The notes beneath the pieces are model-generated. The model saw only the letters and a list, made by a program, of their open reading frames with translations. It had not been told where the DNA came from and did not search any database. This document shows positions 25,397 through 33,988 of a stretch of 64,000 nt of DNA, one piece after another (the first letter of the stretch is position 1; every line of letters starts with the position of its first letter). The stretch is from Paenibacillus sp. FSL R5-0345. Its GTDB lineage: Bacteria; Bacillota; Bacilli; Paenibacillales; Paenibacillaceae. Location of the stretch: assembly GCF_000758585.1 (NCBI RefSeq), contig NZ_CP009281.1:2170001-2234000 (forward strand), in the 5' to 3' direction. Position numbers and translations under genes: made by a program.

Positions 25397-26599
25397 TCAG
25401 TTTACCAATCCTTTAGCGGATTGTTTTTCTTTCCATACCATTGTAATAACAAGGCCAATAAACATTATGACAGCCGCAAAGAGATACGGATAGTTGATGT
25501 TTACATCAAATAATACTCCGCCTAATGCAGGTCCGATGATATTGCCGAGGCTAGTATAGGTTGAGTTCATTCCTGCGACAAAGCCTTGCTCTTTTTCAGC
25601 AGTTTTTGATAAATAGGTCGTTAATGCTGGACGGAGCAGGTCAAACGCGAGAAAGATGAAGCAGGTTACTAGTAGAACAGTTAAATAGTTATTGATCATG
25701 GTGGAGGCTACCGCTAAGGCTACGCCAGCAATTAAGCAGAGTTGAATGAGCTTTTTTTCACCGAGCTTATCTACCATTTTACCGAATAAAAAGACCTGCA
25801 CAACCACCCCGAAGATTGAGCTTATTGTAATGATGGTTGCAATATCTCGTGGAGTGAAGCCAAATTTATGATCAGAAAATAGACTAAATACAGTTTCATA
25901 TGCCGATAAGCCAAAGGCGAGGACAAACACTATAATAAACGCAATAATATATGCTGGATGAAACGAGCGTTTCAGATCACTGATAAAGTTGGTGTCTTTT
26001 TTAAGTTTACTGATTTCCAAAAGCTGCTCTTTGGACAGTGGCTCTTTCAGAATAAATATCGACGAAATACAAGTGATTAAGGCGAAGCCAGCAGCAAAAT
26101 AGAATGGAGCACGTATACCTAGTTCAGTAATAAAGCCTCCGATTCCTGGGCCAATAATAAAACCGATACTAATGGCGGCAGAAACATAACCCATTGCCTT
26201 AGGTCTTTCCTCTACTGAGGTGATATCCGCAACATAGGCAGTGACGGCAGGCATAATGAATGCACCAGCAATCCCTCCAAGAATTCTGGCGATATAAAGA
26301 ACGGAAACATGTGTGCCTAAACCAAAGATCAATTCCGATGCACTAAAGAGTACTAAGCCGATAACGATCATTTTTTTTCTGCCGTAAGTATCAATCCATC
26401 GCCCTGCTAGAGGAGACATGAGGAGTTGTGCGAACGCAAAAGCTGCTACAAGATACCCCATCGTCTTGCCTGACAAATGCATAATGTTCATAAAGGATGG
26501 CATAACAGGGACGATAAGCCCAACGCCTAGAAAAACAATGAATATATTACTTAGCAGAATGAGTAAGACTGTTTTTTGTTCTTTCAATGGTTTCTTCAT
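25397..26599 (-). CDS. Bmr-like MFS multidrug efflux transporter
   Basis: A 400-residue, 12-helix major facilitator. Sequence around SNIFIVFLGVGLIVPVMPSF, SPLAGRWIDTYGRKKMIVIG (motif A), ARILGGIAGAFIMPAVTAYV and GYVSAAISIGFIIGPGIGGF (motif C) is close to B. subtilis Bmr and Blt, proton-coupled exporters of cationic drugs and dyes. AGAGAGG precedes the ATG. A TetR gene lies 24 bases upstream in the same direction, so the pump is probably its target. Confidence 0.88.
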   Translation of the reverse strand: MKKPLKEQKTVLLILLSNIFIVFLGVGLIVPVMPSFMNIMHLSGKTMGYLVAAFAFAQLLMSPLAGRWIDTYGRKKMIVIGLVLFSASELIFGLGTHVSVLYIARILGGIAGAFIMPAVTAYVADITSVEERPKAMGYVSAAISIGFIIGPGIGGFITELGIRAPFYFAAGFALITCISSIFILKEPLSKEQLLEISKLKKDTNFISDLKRSFHPAYIIAFIIVFVLAFGLSAYETVFSLFSDHKFGFTPRDIATIITISSIFGVVVQVFLFGKMVDKLGEKKLIQLCLIAGVALAVASTMINNYLTVLLVTCFIFLAFDLLRPALTTYLSKTAEKEQGFVAGMNSTYTSLGNIIGPALGGVLFDVNINYPYLFAAVIMFIGLVITMVWKEKQSAKGLVN

Positions 26600-26623
26600 G
26601 AAGTAATACCTCTCTTTGTAGAA

Positions 26624-27205
26624 TCACAGCTGTGAAATACCTCTCCAAAATACAGTCCAAGAGGCATTTAGTTTTTCATTTAAACGGATTTCATTATTGC
26701 CATACACAAGCTCTAGCATGATCGAATCTACTACACCCAGGAAGGCAAGAGTAGGGATGGAGGCTGCATCTTCCACGATGACTTTGGCATCGATCCAAGC
26801 TTGGAATTTACTTTCTAATGCAGTTTGAATCCTTTTTTCCGTATCGATCACTTCTTCATCAATTGCTTTAGCAAGATGGGGAGGTGGGAAAAAAGTCATA
26901 CGCAGCCAAAATTTTAACTGCTCGTTCTTTTGGAATAAGTCGATTACCAATTGCAGATATCCTAATAAATCTGTTTTAGGATTTTGGGTACCCACTTTAC
27001 TCAAATATTGTAGTTTCGAGGAGATTTCTGTCTCTTTGGCATCTTGTAAAACTTGCAGGAAAAGATCATCCTTCCCTTTGAAATGAGCATAAAGAGATTG
27101 TTTTTTCATCCCGACCAACTCGGCAATTTGTGATAGAGAGGCTCCCTCATACCCATGAGTTGTGAAACATTTCAAAGCGATGTCTTTAATTTCTTTTCTT
27201 TTCAA
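26624..27205 (-). CDS. TetR family regulator of the efflux pump
   Basis: A regulator of about 193 residues with the TetR helix-turn-helix: KRKEIKDIALKCFTTHGYEG, then SLSQIAELVGMKKQSLYAHF. I choose the TTG at 27205, directly behind GAGGTGAT, rather than the GTG at 27214 that lies in that site. A palindromic ACGAACGTTCGT lies 20 bases upstream, so it is probably autoregulated, with the pump gene in the same unit. Confidence 0.87.
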   Translation of the reverse strand: MKRKEIKDIALKCFTTHGYEGASLSQIAELVGMKKQSLYAHFKGKDDLFLQVLQDAKETEISSKLQYLSKVGTQNPKTDLLGYLQLVIDLFQKNEQLKFWLRMTFFPPPHLAKAIDEEVIDTEKRIQTALESKFQAWIDAKVIVEDAASIPTLAFLGVVDSIMLELVYGNNEIRLNEKLNASWTVFWRGISQL

Positions 27206-27224
27206 AAAAATCACCTCGATATTA

Positions 27225-27236
27225 ACGAACGTTCGT
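27225..27236. promoter_or_regulatory. TetR operator in front of the regulator-pump unit
   Basis: ACGAACGTTCGT is a perfect palindrome, 20 bases upstream of the TTG start. It is similar to operators of TetR-type multidrug regulators. A promoter for the minus strand should overlap it. Confidence 0.65.
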
Positions 27237-27302
27237 CAGTTATACTAACAAAATTAATTGTTTTATGCAAATGAAATTTAACTTCAGAGCACAGTAAGGC
27301 GG

Positions 27303-27752
27303 CTAAAATCCATTGAATTCCTTAAGCATTTGGGTAAAGGTTTCAAGCTGCTGATTATCCCATTGCGCTATGCGCTCATAAAATACGAACTCCTTATCCT
27401 GCAGCGCATGATAGGTTTTTTGTCGTCCAAGATCTGTGAGCGTAAGAAGGATAGCTCGACGATCCTTAGGAGAGTCTTCCCTTGTAACATACCCTAAATT
27501 CTCAAGCTGTTTGAGAAGACGACTGACCGAACTACGATCCATAGCTGTTGCTTCCGCCAAAGCAGAGGCGCTAGTCGGACCATAGGAATATAGCCAACGG
27601 ACGATATGGAAAGCTGCAGGTTGTATAGAGGAATCGAAAGAGGCAGCAGTTCTGACATTAAGCGCATGCGCGGCGCTAATAAGGGCATTCATTTGTTCAC
27701 CGAGACTTAGCTCCAGTTGTCCTCTTAACGTATCTTTGCGTTCGACATTCAT
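27303..27752 (-). CDS. MarR family transcriptional regulator
   Basis: A regulator of about 149 residues. The winged helix is visible as SASALAEATAMDRSSVSRLLKQ followed by a wing and YVTREDSPKDRRAILLTLT. I choose ATG 27752, eight bases behind AGGTGG; the GTG at 27764 overlaps that site. It is divergent from an SDR gene, with two identical candidate operators between them, so it probably represses the SDR and itself in response to a small aromatic or oxidant ligand (family inference). Confidence 0.88.
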   Translation of the reverse strand: MNVERKDTLRGQLELSLGEQMNALISAAHALNVRTAASFDSSIQPAAFHIVRWLYSYGPTSASALAEATAMDRSSVSRLLKQLENLGYVTREDSPKDRRAILLTLTDLGRQKTYHALQDKEFVFYERIAQWDNQQLETFTQMLKEFNGF

Positions 27753-27803
27753 TGTTTTAACCACCTAACCTAGATTTTTATGAAAAAGTTTCCTATTATT
27801 AAT

Positions 27804-27849
27804 TAGTTGACATATATCAATCATCTGCATATAGTTGACATATATCAAT
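27804..27849. promoter_or_regulatory. twin MarR operators (18-bp direct repeat)
   Basis: TAGTTGACATATATCAAT occurs twice, exactly, at 27804-27821 and 27832-27849, 28 bp apart. Each holds a near-palindrome TTGACATATATCAA, a common MarR-family operator form, and a TTGACA that could serve as a -35 for the SDR gene. Confidence 0.75.
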
Positions 27850-27887
27850 TATATATTTTCGACAATTTGTTGTAAAGGAGAATGAAG

Positions 27888-28757
27888 ATGATGACAGAGC
27901 CGATTATTGTAATTACTGGAGCTACAAGCGGGTTGGGACAACGCGTTGCCATTGAAATGGCAACGCGTGGGGCTCATCTTGTTCTCACGGCAAGGAGTAA
28001 AAGTCGCGCGGAAGCTACTGAGAAATTGATAAGGGAAAGCGTACCTGCTGCCGAAATAAATTTTTTCTACGGGGATTTATCCTTATTGAGGGATGTCAGC
28101 CGTTTAGGGCAAGAAATATCTGATGCATATCCGAAGATAGACGTGTTATTAAATAACGCAGGACTTCATGCTTTTGAACAGAGGATCACTTCTGAAGGTT
28201 TATCAGAAATGATGGCCGTGAATTATTTTGCCCCATGGATATTGACTCATACTTTACAGCATTCATTGAAGGCAGCGGGAAGTGCGAGAATTATAAATGT
28301 AGCTTCTGAAGCTTCACGCAATCATGGAGAACTTAAGCTTCCTGAGGATTTGATAAATACATCAGATTTTTCGGCTAGAGGTTCGTCAGAGATCTATGGA
28401 AAAACTAAGCTGCTTAATATCATGTTTACCGCTGAACTTGCTCGCCAATTCAAAGGGACCGGAGTTATTGTTCACGCATTAAATCCTGGTTTTAATGTAA
28501 CAGGTTTGGGGCGTGAGTTATGGTTTGCACCTATGCTTGAACGGGTATTGAAATTTCTTCATATTGGGAATCCACGTAAGGGAGCTGATATCATTATTCG
28601 TTTAATGATCGATCCAAAATATCAGGAGACCACAGGGGGATATTTTAATGTTGGAACAGGCAATCCAATAATGCCCGTACATCCAGGTGGAGATAAGGAA
28701 ATGGAGAATAAATTATGGAATGATACGCGATTAGTAATACATCAGATAACTCAATGA
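27888..28757 (+). CDS. short-chain dehydrogenase/reductase
   Basis: About 289 residues of the retinol-dehydrogenase-like SDR type: ITGATSGLGQ cofactor loop, LTARSKSRAE (NADP-type basic residues), LLNNAGLH and the catalytic Tyr-Lys in EIYGKTKLLN. The substrate is unknown. I choose ATG 27888, seven bases behind AAGGAG; ATG 27882 is too close to that site and ATG 27891 is also possible. It is divergent from the MarR gene. Confidence 0.86.
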   Translation: MMTEPIIVITGATSGLGQRVAIEMATRGAHLVLTARSKSRAEATEKLIRESVPAAEINFFYGDLSLLRDVSRLGQEISDAYPKIDVLLNNAGLHAFEQRITSEGLSEMMAVNYFAPWILTHTLQHSLKAAGSARIINVASEASRNHGELKLPEDLINTSDFSARGSSEIYGKTKLLNIMFTAELARQFKGTGVIVHALNPGFNVTGLGRELWFAPMLERVLKFLHIGNPRKGADIIIRLMIDPKYQETTGGYFNVGTGNPIMPVHPGGDKEMENKLWNDTRLVIHQITQ

Positions 28758-28759
28758 CA

Positions 28760-28816
28760 AAAGGAGCCGATCCTAAAGTAGAGCTTTCTACAATAGTGTT
28801 GGCTCTTTTTTTTTTT
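28760..28816 (+). terminator. terminator after the SDR gene
   Basis: AAAGGAGCC (28760-28768) pairs with GGCTC and T residues from 28801, with a smaller stem (GTAGA/TCTAC) inside, followed by a long T-run. It precedes a 195-base gap to the next kinase gene, which holds a GAATGT-gta-ACATTC inverted repeat at 28881-28895. Confidence 0.75.
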
Positions 28817-29012
28817 GAATCAGCTCGTAAGCGATGTCGAAAGATGAAAATAAACTCGGATTTATTTCTGAAGTAATTTCGAATGTGTAACATTCTGGGT
28901 ACTTTTGTCGCCATGCAGGAAGTAGAACAAATTTAAGGGAATATGTTCTTCAATATTGATGGTGAGGTGGAAGTGAGCGTTTATAAGTTATCTTTTAAAG
29001 GGGAGGGAACTT

Positions 29013-30812
29013 ATGAGAAAAAATTGGCGGATGTCTAGCACATTAAGGCTTTTTTTTATACTTGTAGTCATTCTGCCGATCATCTTATTCTCCATCATTA
29101 TTCTAAATATTTATAAGCGAGATATTCTTCAGCAGAATACATCAAGATCTCAGCAAACGGCTCAAGCAATCTCTTATTCCGTTAGTCAGGAAATTAGGAG
29201 GTTGACGGGTCTATTTGCTTCGATTGGTATGGACAAGGATGTGATGGCAAAGCTTTATGAAATCAATCAAAAGATCGGAGTCCAGAAACAGCAGGCTTAT
29301 TATGAGCTAAAGGTCTTAATAGAGAAGTACACGGCATCCATCTCAGGACGTGTGCTGTCGGTGAACTTCCTGTTTAAAGATCATAATTCTTATTCGTACT
29401 TAAAGAACTTGAATTTGGATGATTCTTATTTTCGGCAGAAAACGTGGTATGAGCAGGTGCTGAATAATCCCGATAGCGTTCATTTTCTAGGGATGATGCC
29501 TAATATTTTATATGGTAACTATAATCCTTACAATATGGTTGCTGCCTTATCTCCCAGTGTAATCAATCCTTTATCCAAGCTAGAAATGATTCTTTTTACC
29601 TTTGAAAGCAGTGCTTTTGATCATATTTTGCAGTCACGAGATAATACGGAATCCAGCCTTTACATCATCACCGAGGAAGGTCAAATTATCTCATCCAATA
29701 CCCTTGCCTCAAGAGGAGGGGAATTCCAAATGCACTGGTTCGAGAATCGTGGGCCAGAGGAAAAAGGGTACGTTGTGGATGTTAACGGTGAAGATAGAAA
29801 TCTGATAACCTACGCCAAGATTGAGCAGACCGGATGGTGGCTTGTGCAGTCTATTCCATATGCTGATCTAACAGCCAATTACCTTAGTGTGAATTATATC
29901 GTCTGGGTCTTTGCATTGATGATCATCTTAGCATTTATACTTGTTTCATTTTACTTTGTATCGAATGTTACTAAACCGCTCAATGAGCTTCTTCGGCAAA
30001 TGGATCTAGTTACTGAAGGGGATTTAAACGCTAAATTTATGAGAACCGGTAGCCTGGAGTTAATTAAGCTTGGGCATTCTTTTAATCACATGACGGAGCG
30101 TATTCAGGATCTGTTGCGTGATCACGAAAGACAAGAAATGGAGAAGAGAATGGCAGAGTTTGCAGCACTTCAGTCGCAGATTAATCCACACTTTTTAATC
30201 AATACGCTAAATTCAATCAAGTTTATGGCTTTAATCAGTAAAGCAGATAACATACGGAATATGACACATGCGCTAACTCGTCTTCTGGCTTCTTCTTTTA
30301 ATCGAGGTGGAATACTGACTAGGATTGATGAGGAAATAGATCATTTAAAGCATTATTTGTATATCATGGAGATTCGTTTTGGTAGACCGATTCAAACGAG
30401 ATGGGAAGTAGATGAGGATTTAGCGGGTTATTATCTATTGAAATTACTACTACAACCTATTTTAGAAAACAGTATTATTCATGGACTAAAAAATGTTGAC
30501 TACCCTGGTATCATTCAGATCATAGTGAGCAAACAAGCGGAAGATCTTCTGATAATCATAGCCGATAATGGTGTAGGTATGTTGGATATGGATGCTCAGG
30601 AGTATGACAGTGAGGGGATACGTCATCAGCTTTCTTTCAGTGGTATGGGAAACAGTAATGTTAATAAGCGAATCCAGCTGCATTACGGGACGCGTTACGG
30701 TTTAAAGTACGAGAAGAATAAACCTCAGGGTACGATAGTGTCGATAAGACTGCCGTTAATTGACACCCCGGAGGAAGAGATACAGGATCAATGGTTAGGC
30801 GAAGGAGGATGA
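29013..30812 (+). CDS. YesM-type sensor histidine kinase of the glycan locus
   Basis: A 599-residue kinase with TM1 (about 10-29), a large extracytoplasmic sensor, TM2 (about 294-316), HAMP, and the His_kinase block ALQSQINPHFLINTLNSIKF. The ATPase domain shows LLLQPILENSIIHG, DNGVGML and GMGNSNVNKRIQLHYG. AAAGGGGAGGG precedes the ATG. It is the first gene of a kinase / binding protein / regulator trio that directly precedes the secreted glycan-degrading genes and most likely controls them. Confidence 0.92.
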   Translation: MRKNWRMSSTLRLFFILVVILPIILFSIIILNIYKRDILQQNTSRSQQTAQAISYSVSQEIRRLTGLFASIGMDKDVMAKLYEINQKIGVQKQQAYYELKVLIEKYTASISGRVLSVNFLFKDHNSYSYLKNLNLDDSYFRQKTWYEQVLNNPDSVHFLGMMPNILYGNYNPYNMVAALSPSVINPLSKLEMILFTFESSAFDHILQSRDNTESSLYIITEEGQIISSNTLASRGGEFQMHWFENRGPEEKGYVVDVNGEDRNLITYAKIEQTGWWLVQSIPYADLTANYLSVNYIVWVFALMIILAFILVSFYFVSNVTKPLNELLRQMDLVTEGDLNAKFMRTGSLELIKLGHSFNHMTERIQDLLRDHERQEMEKRMAEFAALQSQINPHFLINTLNSIKFMALISKADNIRNMTHALTRLLASSFNRGGILTRIDEEIDHLKHYLYIMEIRFGRPIQTRWEVDEDLAGYYLLKLLLQPILENSIIHGLKNVDYPGIIQIIVSKQAEDLLIIIADNGVGMLDMDAQEYDSEGIRHQLSFSGMGNSNVNKRIQLHYGTRYGLKYEKNKPQGTIVSIRLPLIDTPEEEIQDQWLGEGG

Positions 30813-30931
30813 AGAAAAATGCTGCAGAGGATCATAAAAGATCATAGTCCAGAGGGAAAACATCATTCATGTGTGACTTCAGAGGAGGTATGATGGTATA
30901 AACTTTTTTTCGAAGGCTGTGATTAGTAAAC

Positions 30932-32227
30932 GTGAAAATAATACTCCGTGTGTCCTTGATTGGGATCATTTCTCTTATTTTTATAGGCGGCTTCTTCTCT
31001 TTAAGTAAGTTCATGCCCAAAGGAGGGGCCATAGAACAGGAACAGGGAAAGGTGAATCAGGATCAACCGATTAAAATAAAATTCGGCATGTGGGAAACGA
31101 AGACGGATATCAAATTTTGGACGGAAAAGGTAAGAGATTACTCTAAAATTAAGCCCAATGTAACGGTTGAGGTTGAGACGATTCCCGATAATAGCGGTCA
31201 GTATTTAAAGGTTCGTTTAGCAGCAAATGATTTACCGGATATTTTTTATCTGAAGCCAGATGACCTGCTCACTTACAAAGCAGTACTTCTTCCGCTGGAT
31301 GGATTAACCGCAGCAAAAAACAATAAATATCCCGCTAAACTAGATCATTCTATTCTTGGTTTACCTCTTGTATCATTCTCTGAATATGTATACTTCCATC
31401 CAAGTATATTTCAAGAGGTCGGTGTAGAGATTCCACAAACGATAGACGAATTTATGGACGTAATGATGAAGATTAAAGCGCATGGCAAATATATTCCGAT
31501 TGCAATTGGCGGGAAAGATGATTGGACGTTCTATCCTTTCACGGAGTTCGGGCCGCCTCTCTTATCCAAGGATGCGAATTATTTATCCTCAATCGCACAG
31601 ACGAATCGTCCTTTCGGAAAAGGTTCTCCATTCGAGAAGGCAGCAGAGATGATCAAGAAAATAGCAGAGAATGAACTTGCCGGACCCGATGCGCTTAGTA
31701 TCGGTGTGGATCAGGCTACTCAGCTGTTTCAGAATAATAAAGCGGCCATGCTTGCACTGGGTCAGTGGTACCTTAGAGATCATTTGTCCAAAATGAAAGA
31801 TGATAAAGATTTAGATGCATTCACAATGCCCTGGAGAGAGACAACTTCAGAGCGTTTGCAGGCAATCACTATGCCAGATCAATATATGGCCATTAATAAA
31901 AATTCAAACAATACGGAAGAAGTTAAAGCATTCTTGGAATGGGTATTTAGCCGGGATGTATACCAAGTGTATATTAATTATTCGCAAAATTCATCGACAG
32001 TGATCAATATCGAATCGTTCCTGCCTTTCTTCAACAATGTTAAAGAGAATCACCCCTTTGAGCCGTTTATGTACCTAGGGATCGATGAGAAGTTTGAAAA
32101 AGTGAAAAATGCTATCCAGTTCGATGAAAAGAAGGCTGCACAAGAAATATTCTCAGGTGCTGACGTGTCCGATATTCAAGAGAAACTTAATGATGATTGG
32201 GAGAGAGCGGTTCAGGCTTTGAAGTAG
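30932..32227 (+). CDS. membrane-anchored solute-binding protein (candidate sensory partner)
   Basis: A 431-residue family 1 extracellular solute-binding protein (FGMWETKTDIKFWTEKVRDY, DLPDIFYLKPDDL, NNKAAMLALGQWYLRDHL). Unlike the two transport binding proteins in the window, it has no lipobox cysteine; residues 5-25 form a single hydrophobic segment that looks like an uncleaved anchor. It lies between the kinase and its regulator and away from any permease. By analogy with XylFII-LytS-YesN systems it could present a glycan to the kinase. The start is GTG with a weak ribosome binding site; a stop lies just upstream in frame. Confidence 0.85.
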   Translation: MKIILRVSLIGIISLIFIGGFFSLSKFMPKGGAIEQEQGKVNQDQPIKIKFGMWETKTDIKFWTEKVRDYSKIKPNVTVEVETIPDNSGQYLKVRLAANDLPDIFYLKPDDLLTYKAVLLPLDGLTAAKNNKYPAKLDHSILGLPLVSFSEYVYFHPSIFQEVGVEIPQTIDEFMDVMMKIKAHGKYIPIAIGGKDDWTFYPFTEFGPPLLSKDANYLSSIAQTNRPFGKGSPFEKAAEMIKKIAENELAGPDALSIGVDQATQLFQNNKAAMLALGQWYLRDHLSKMKDDKDLDAFTMPWRETTSERLQAITMPDQYMAINKNSNNTEEVKAFLEWVFSRDVYQVYINYSQNSSTVINIESFLPFFNNVKENHPFEPFMYLGIDEKFEKVKNAIQFDEKKAAQEIFSGADVSDIQEKLNDDWERAVQALK

Positions 32228-32257
32228 TCCTATAGATCAATTATGGAGGGATTTATA

Positions 32258-33889
32258 ATGAAATTTAAAGCTCTCATTGTTGATGATGAACCATTAGCTA
32301 GGTTAGCCCTTCGGGAGTATATATCCATCGCTTCGAACGATTTTGAGATTGCAGGGGAAGCAGGAGATGGCAAGGAGGCATTAAGTATGCTGAAAAGCCA
32401 TCCGGATGTGGATCTAGTTCTGGCGGATATTCAGATGCCTAATATGAATGGAGTAGAACTGCTTGAAGCACTAAATAACACTACCTTTTCGAATCAACCG
32501 CTAACCATCATGTTAAGTGCGTATGGAGATTATTCTTTTGTAAGGGATTCCTTTGTGCTCGGTGCCTTTGATTACATTGTTAAAGCGAAGTTAGATGAAT
32601 CCTATATTGCACCGGTCCTGACTAAGACTGTGGATGAATTGAAACGGCGGCAGAGCTCCTCAAGATCAGAATCAATCTTAGAGGACGTAGAAACCTCGAT
32701 CTGTTCAGTTCTGCACCGGCTCTGCTTAGCAGATTCCTTCGAATCAACGAATGATGAGGCAGTTTCTTCTTCGTTGGAGCTTGTGCGAAAGCATATGGGG
32801 GAGAAGAATCTGGAGGTTGCGCTTATTAGGTTATCGGATACCGTTCAGTTTGAAGATTCACACCGTATGATTATGCAGACGATTCGAACGGTAACGAACC
32901 GCAGTAGAAATGAAGGGATCTGCAAAGTGTGCAGATATGATGATAGGCATTATGTTTTGTTCTTCTCTTTTCCAGAGCAATGCAGCATCATTGCCATTCG
33001 TAGATTGACAGACATCATCTTGTCTGAAGTTAGCATGAGACTAAAGCAATTCATTAATTTGAAGCTGTCTATGGGCATTAGTGATATTGTGGATGGTCAC
33101 CAGCAGTGGAACCGTTTATTCCGCCAAGCTGAACGATTAGCTGGTTTGAGTTTCTACCAAGGGTACAACCGATTATATTATCCGGAAGCTGAAAGGCGTT
33201 CATCTATTAAGGAAAATGATTGGAAGGAAGCATGGTATTTGGGTAGGACCGAAATGCTGAAGTCATTAAGTGATCCGGATTTAACGAAATGGCAGGTGGT
33301 ATATGAACACTGCTGTAACCTGTTGATTCAGCGATACCCTTGTTCTCCTGAGCATATCAAATCAGATGTAGTCGATATGATCTGGGAGGCAAGCGCATTA
33401 ATTTATCAAAAAGGCGTTTCTTGGGAAAAGCTTCATGATCAGCTGCCTTATCCCATTACGGATCATATTTATAAGCAGGAAACCTGGGAGAATACGGTGC
33501 ATTGGTGCCGACTGTTCTTGGATCAACTGCATCAAAAGCTGCATCCGAAAGACCAACCGAAGGAATCATTCCTTAGCCCTGTTGTCGCTAAAACGAAAGA
33601 GCTATTAGAGAAAAACTTTAATGAAGATGTTCATTTGTCGAATATTAGTCAGATTGTCGGTGTAAGCGAGAGCTATTTAAGCAAACAGTTTTCCAAAGAA
33701 ATTGGTGTTAATTTTATTCAGTTTCTGACGAATCTACGAATTGAGAAGGCTAAAAAGGGGCTGGAGAGCGGAATGAAAATATATGAGGTATCTGAGCAAG
33801 TGGGGTACGTTAATCCAGAACATTTCAGTCGTATTTTTAAAAAAATTACAGGAATTAGCCCCTTAGCTTATCGCAGAGAGAAAGAATAA
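32258..33889 (+). CDS. YesN-type response regulator (REC + AraC)
   Basis: A 543-residue regulator: receiver domain (ALIVDDEPLARLALREY, phospho-acceptor in LVLADIQMPNMNG, Lys in DYIVKAKLDE), a long middle region and a C-terminal AraC double helix-turn-helix (TKELLEKNFNEDVHLSNI, GVSESYLSKQFSKEIG, EQVGYVNPEHFSRIFKKITG). I choose ATG 32258, behind GGAGGGA, over the ATG at 32243. It is the effector of the trio and the only obvious activator for the secreted enzyme genes downstream. Confidence 0.92.
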   Translation: MKFKALIVDDEPLARLALREYISIASNDFEIAGEAGDGKEALSMLKSHPDVDLVLADIQMPNMNGVELLEALNNTTFSNQPLTIMLSAYGDYSFVRDSFVLGAFDYIVKAKLDESYIAPVLTKTVDELKRRQSSSRSESILEDVETSICSVLHRLCLADSFESTNDEAVSSSLELVRKHMGEKNLEVALIRLSDTVQFEDSHRMIMQTIRTVTNRSRNEGICKVCRYDDRHYVLFFSFPEQCSIIAIRRLTDIILSEVSMRLKQFINLKLSMGISDIVDGHQQWNRLFRQAERLAGLSFYQGYNRLYYPEAERRSSIKENDWKEAWYLGRTEMLKSLSDPDLTKWQVVYEHCCNLLIQRYPCSPEHIKSDVVDMIWEASALIYQKGVSWEKLHDQLPYPITDHIYKQETWENTVHWCRLFLDQLHQKLHPKDQPKESFLSPVVAKTKELLEKNFNEDVHLSNISQIVGVSESYLSKQFSKEIGVNFIQFLTNLRIEKAKKGLESGMKIYEVSEQVGYVNPEHFSRIFKKITGISPLAYRREKE

Positions 33890-33988
33890 CAAAAATAATC
33901 AATGTTGAACAAAATAAATCATGTGTATCCGATTTCAAAATCCATATGATAGGGGGGAGTTAAAATTCACGGGTGAAGGGATGTTCTT

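Noticed and set aside
30819..30893. A 24-codon frame between the kinase and the anchored binding protein, behind GGAGG
   Set aside because: The ribosome-binding-like sequence overlaps the kinase stop region, composition is not informative and the frame is too short to support without conservation.
33945..33960. G-rich run before the cohesin-SLH gene that mirrors the C-run before the first binding protein
   Set aside because: Shared only over about eight bases of low complexity and regulated by a different regulator; chance similarity cannot be excluded.
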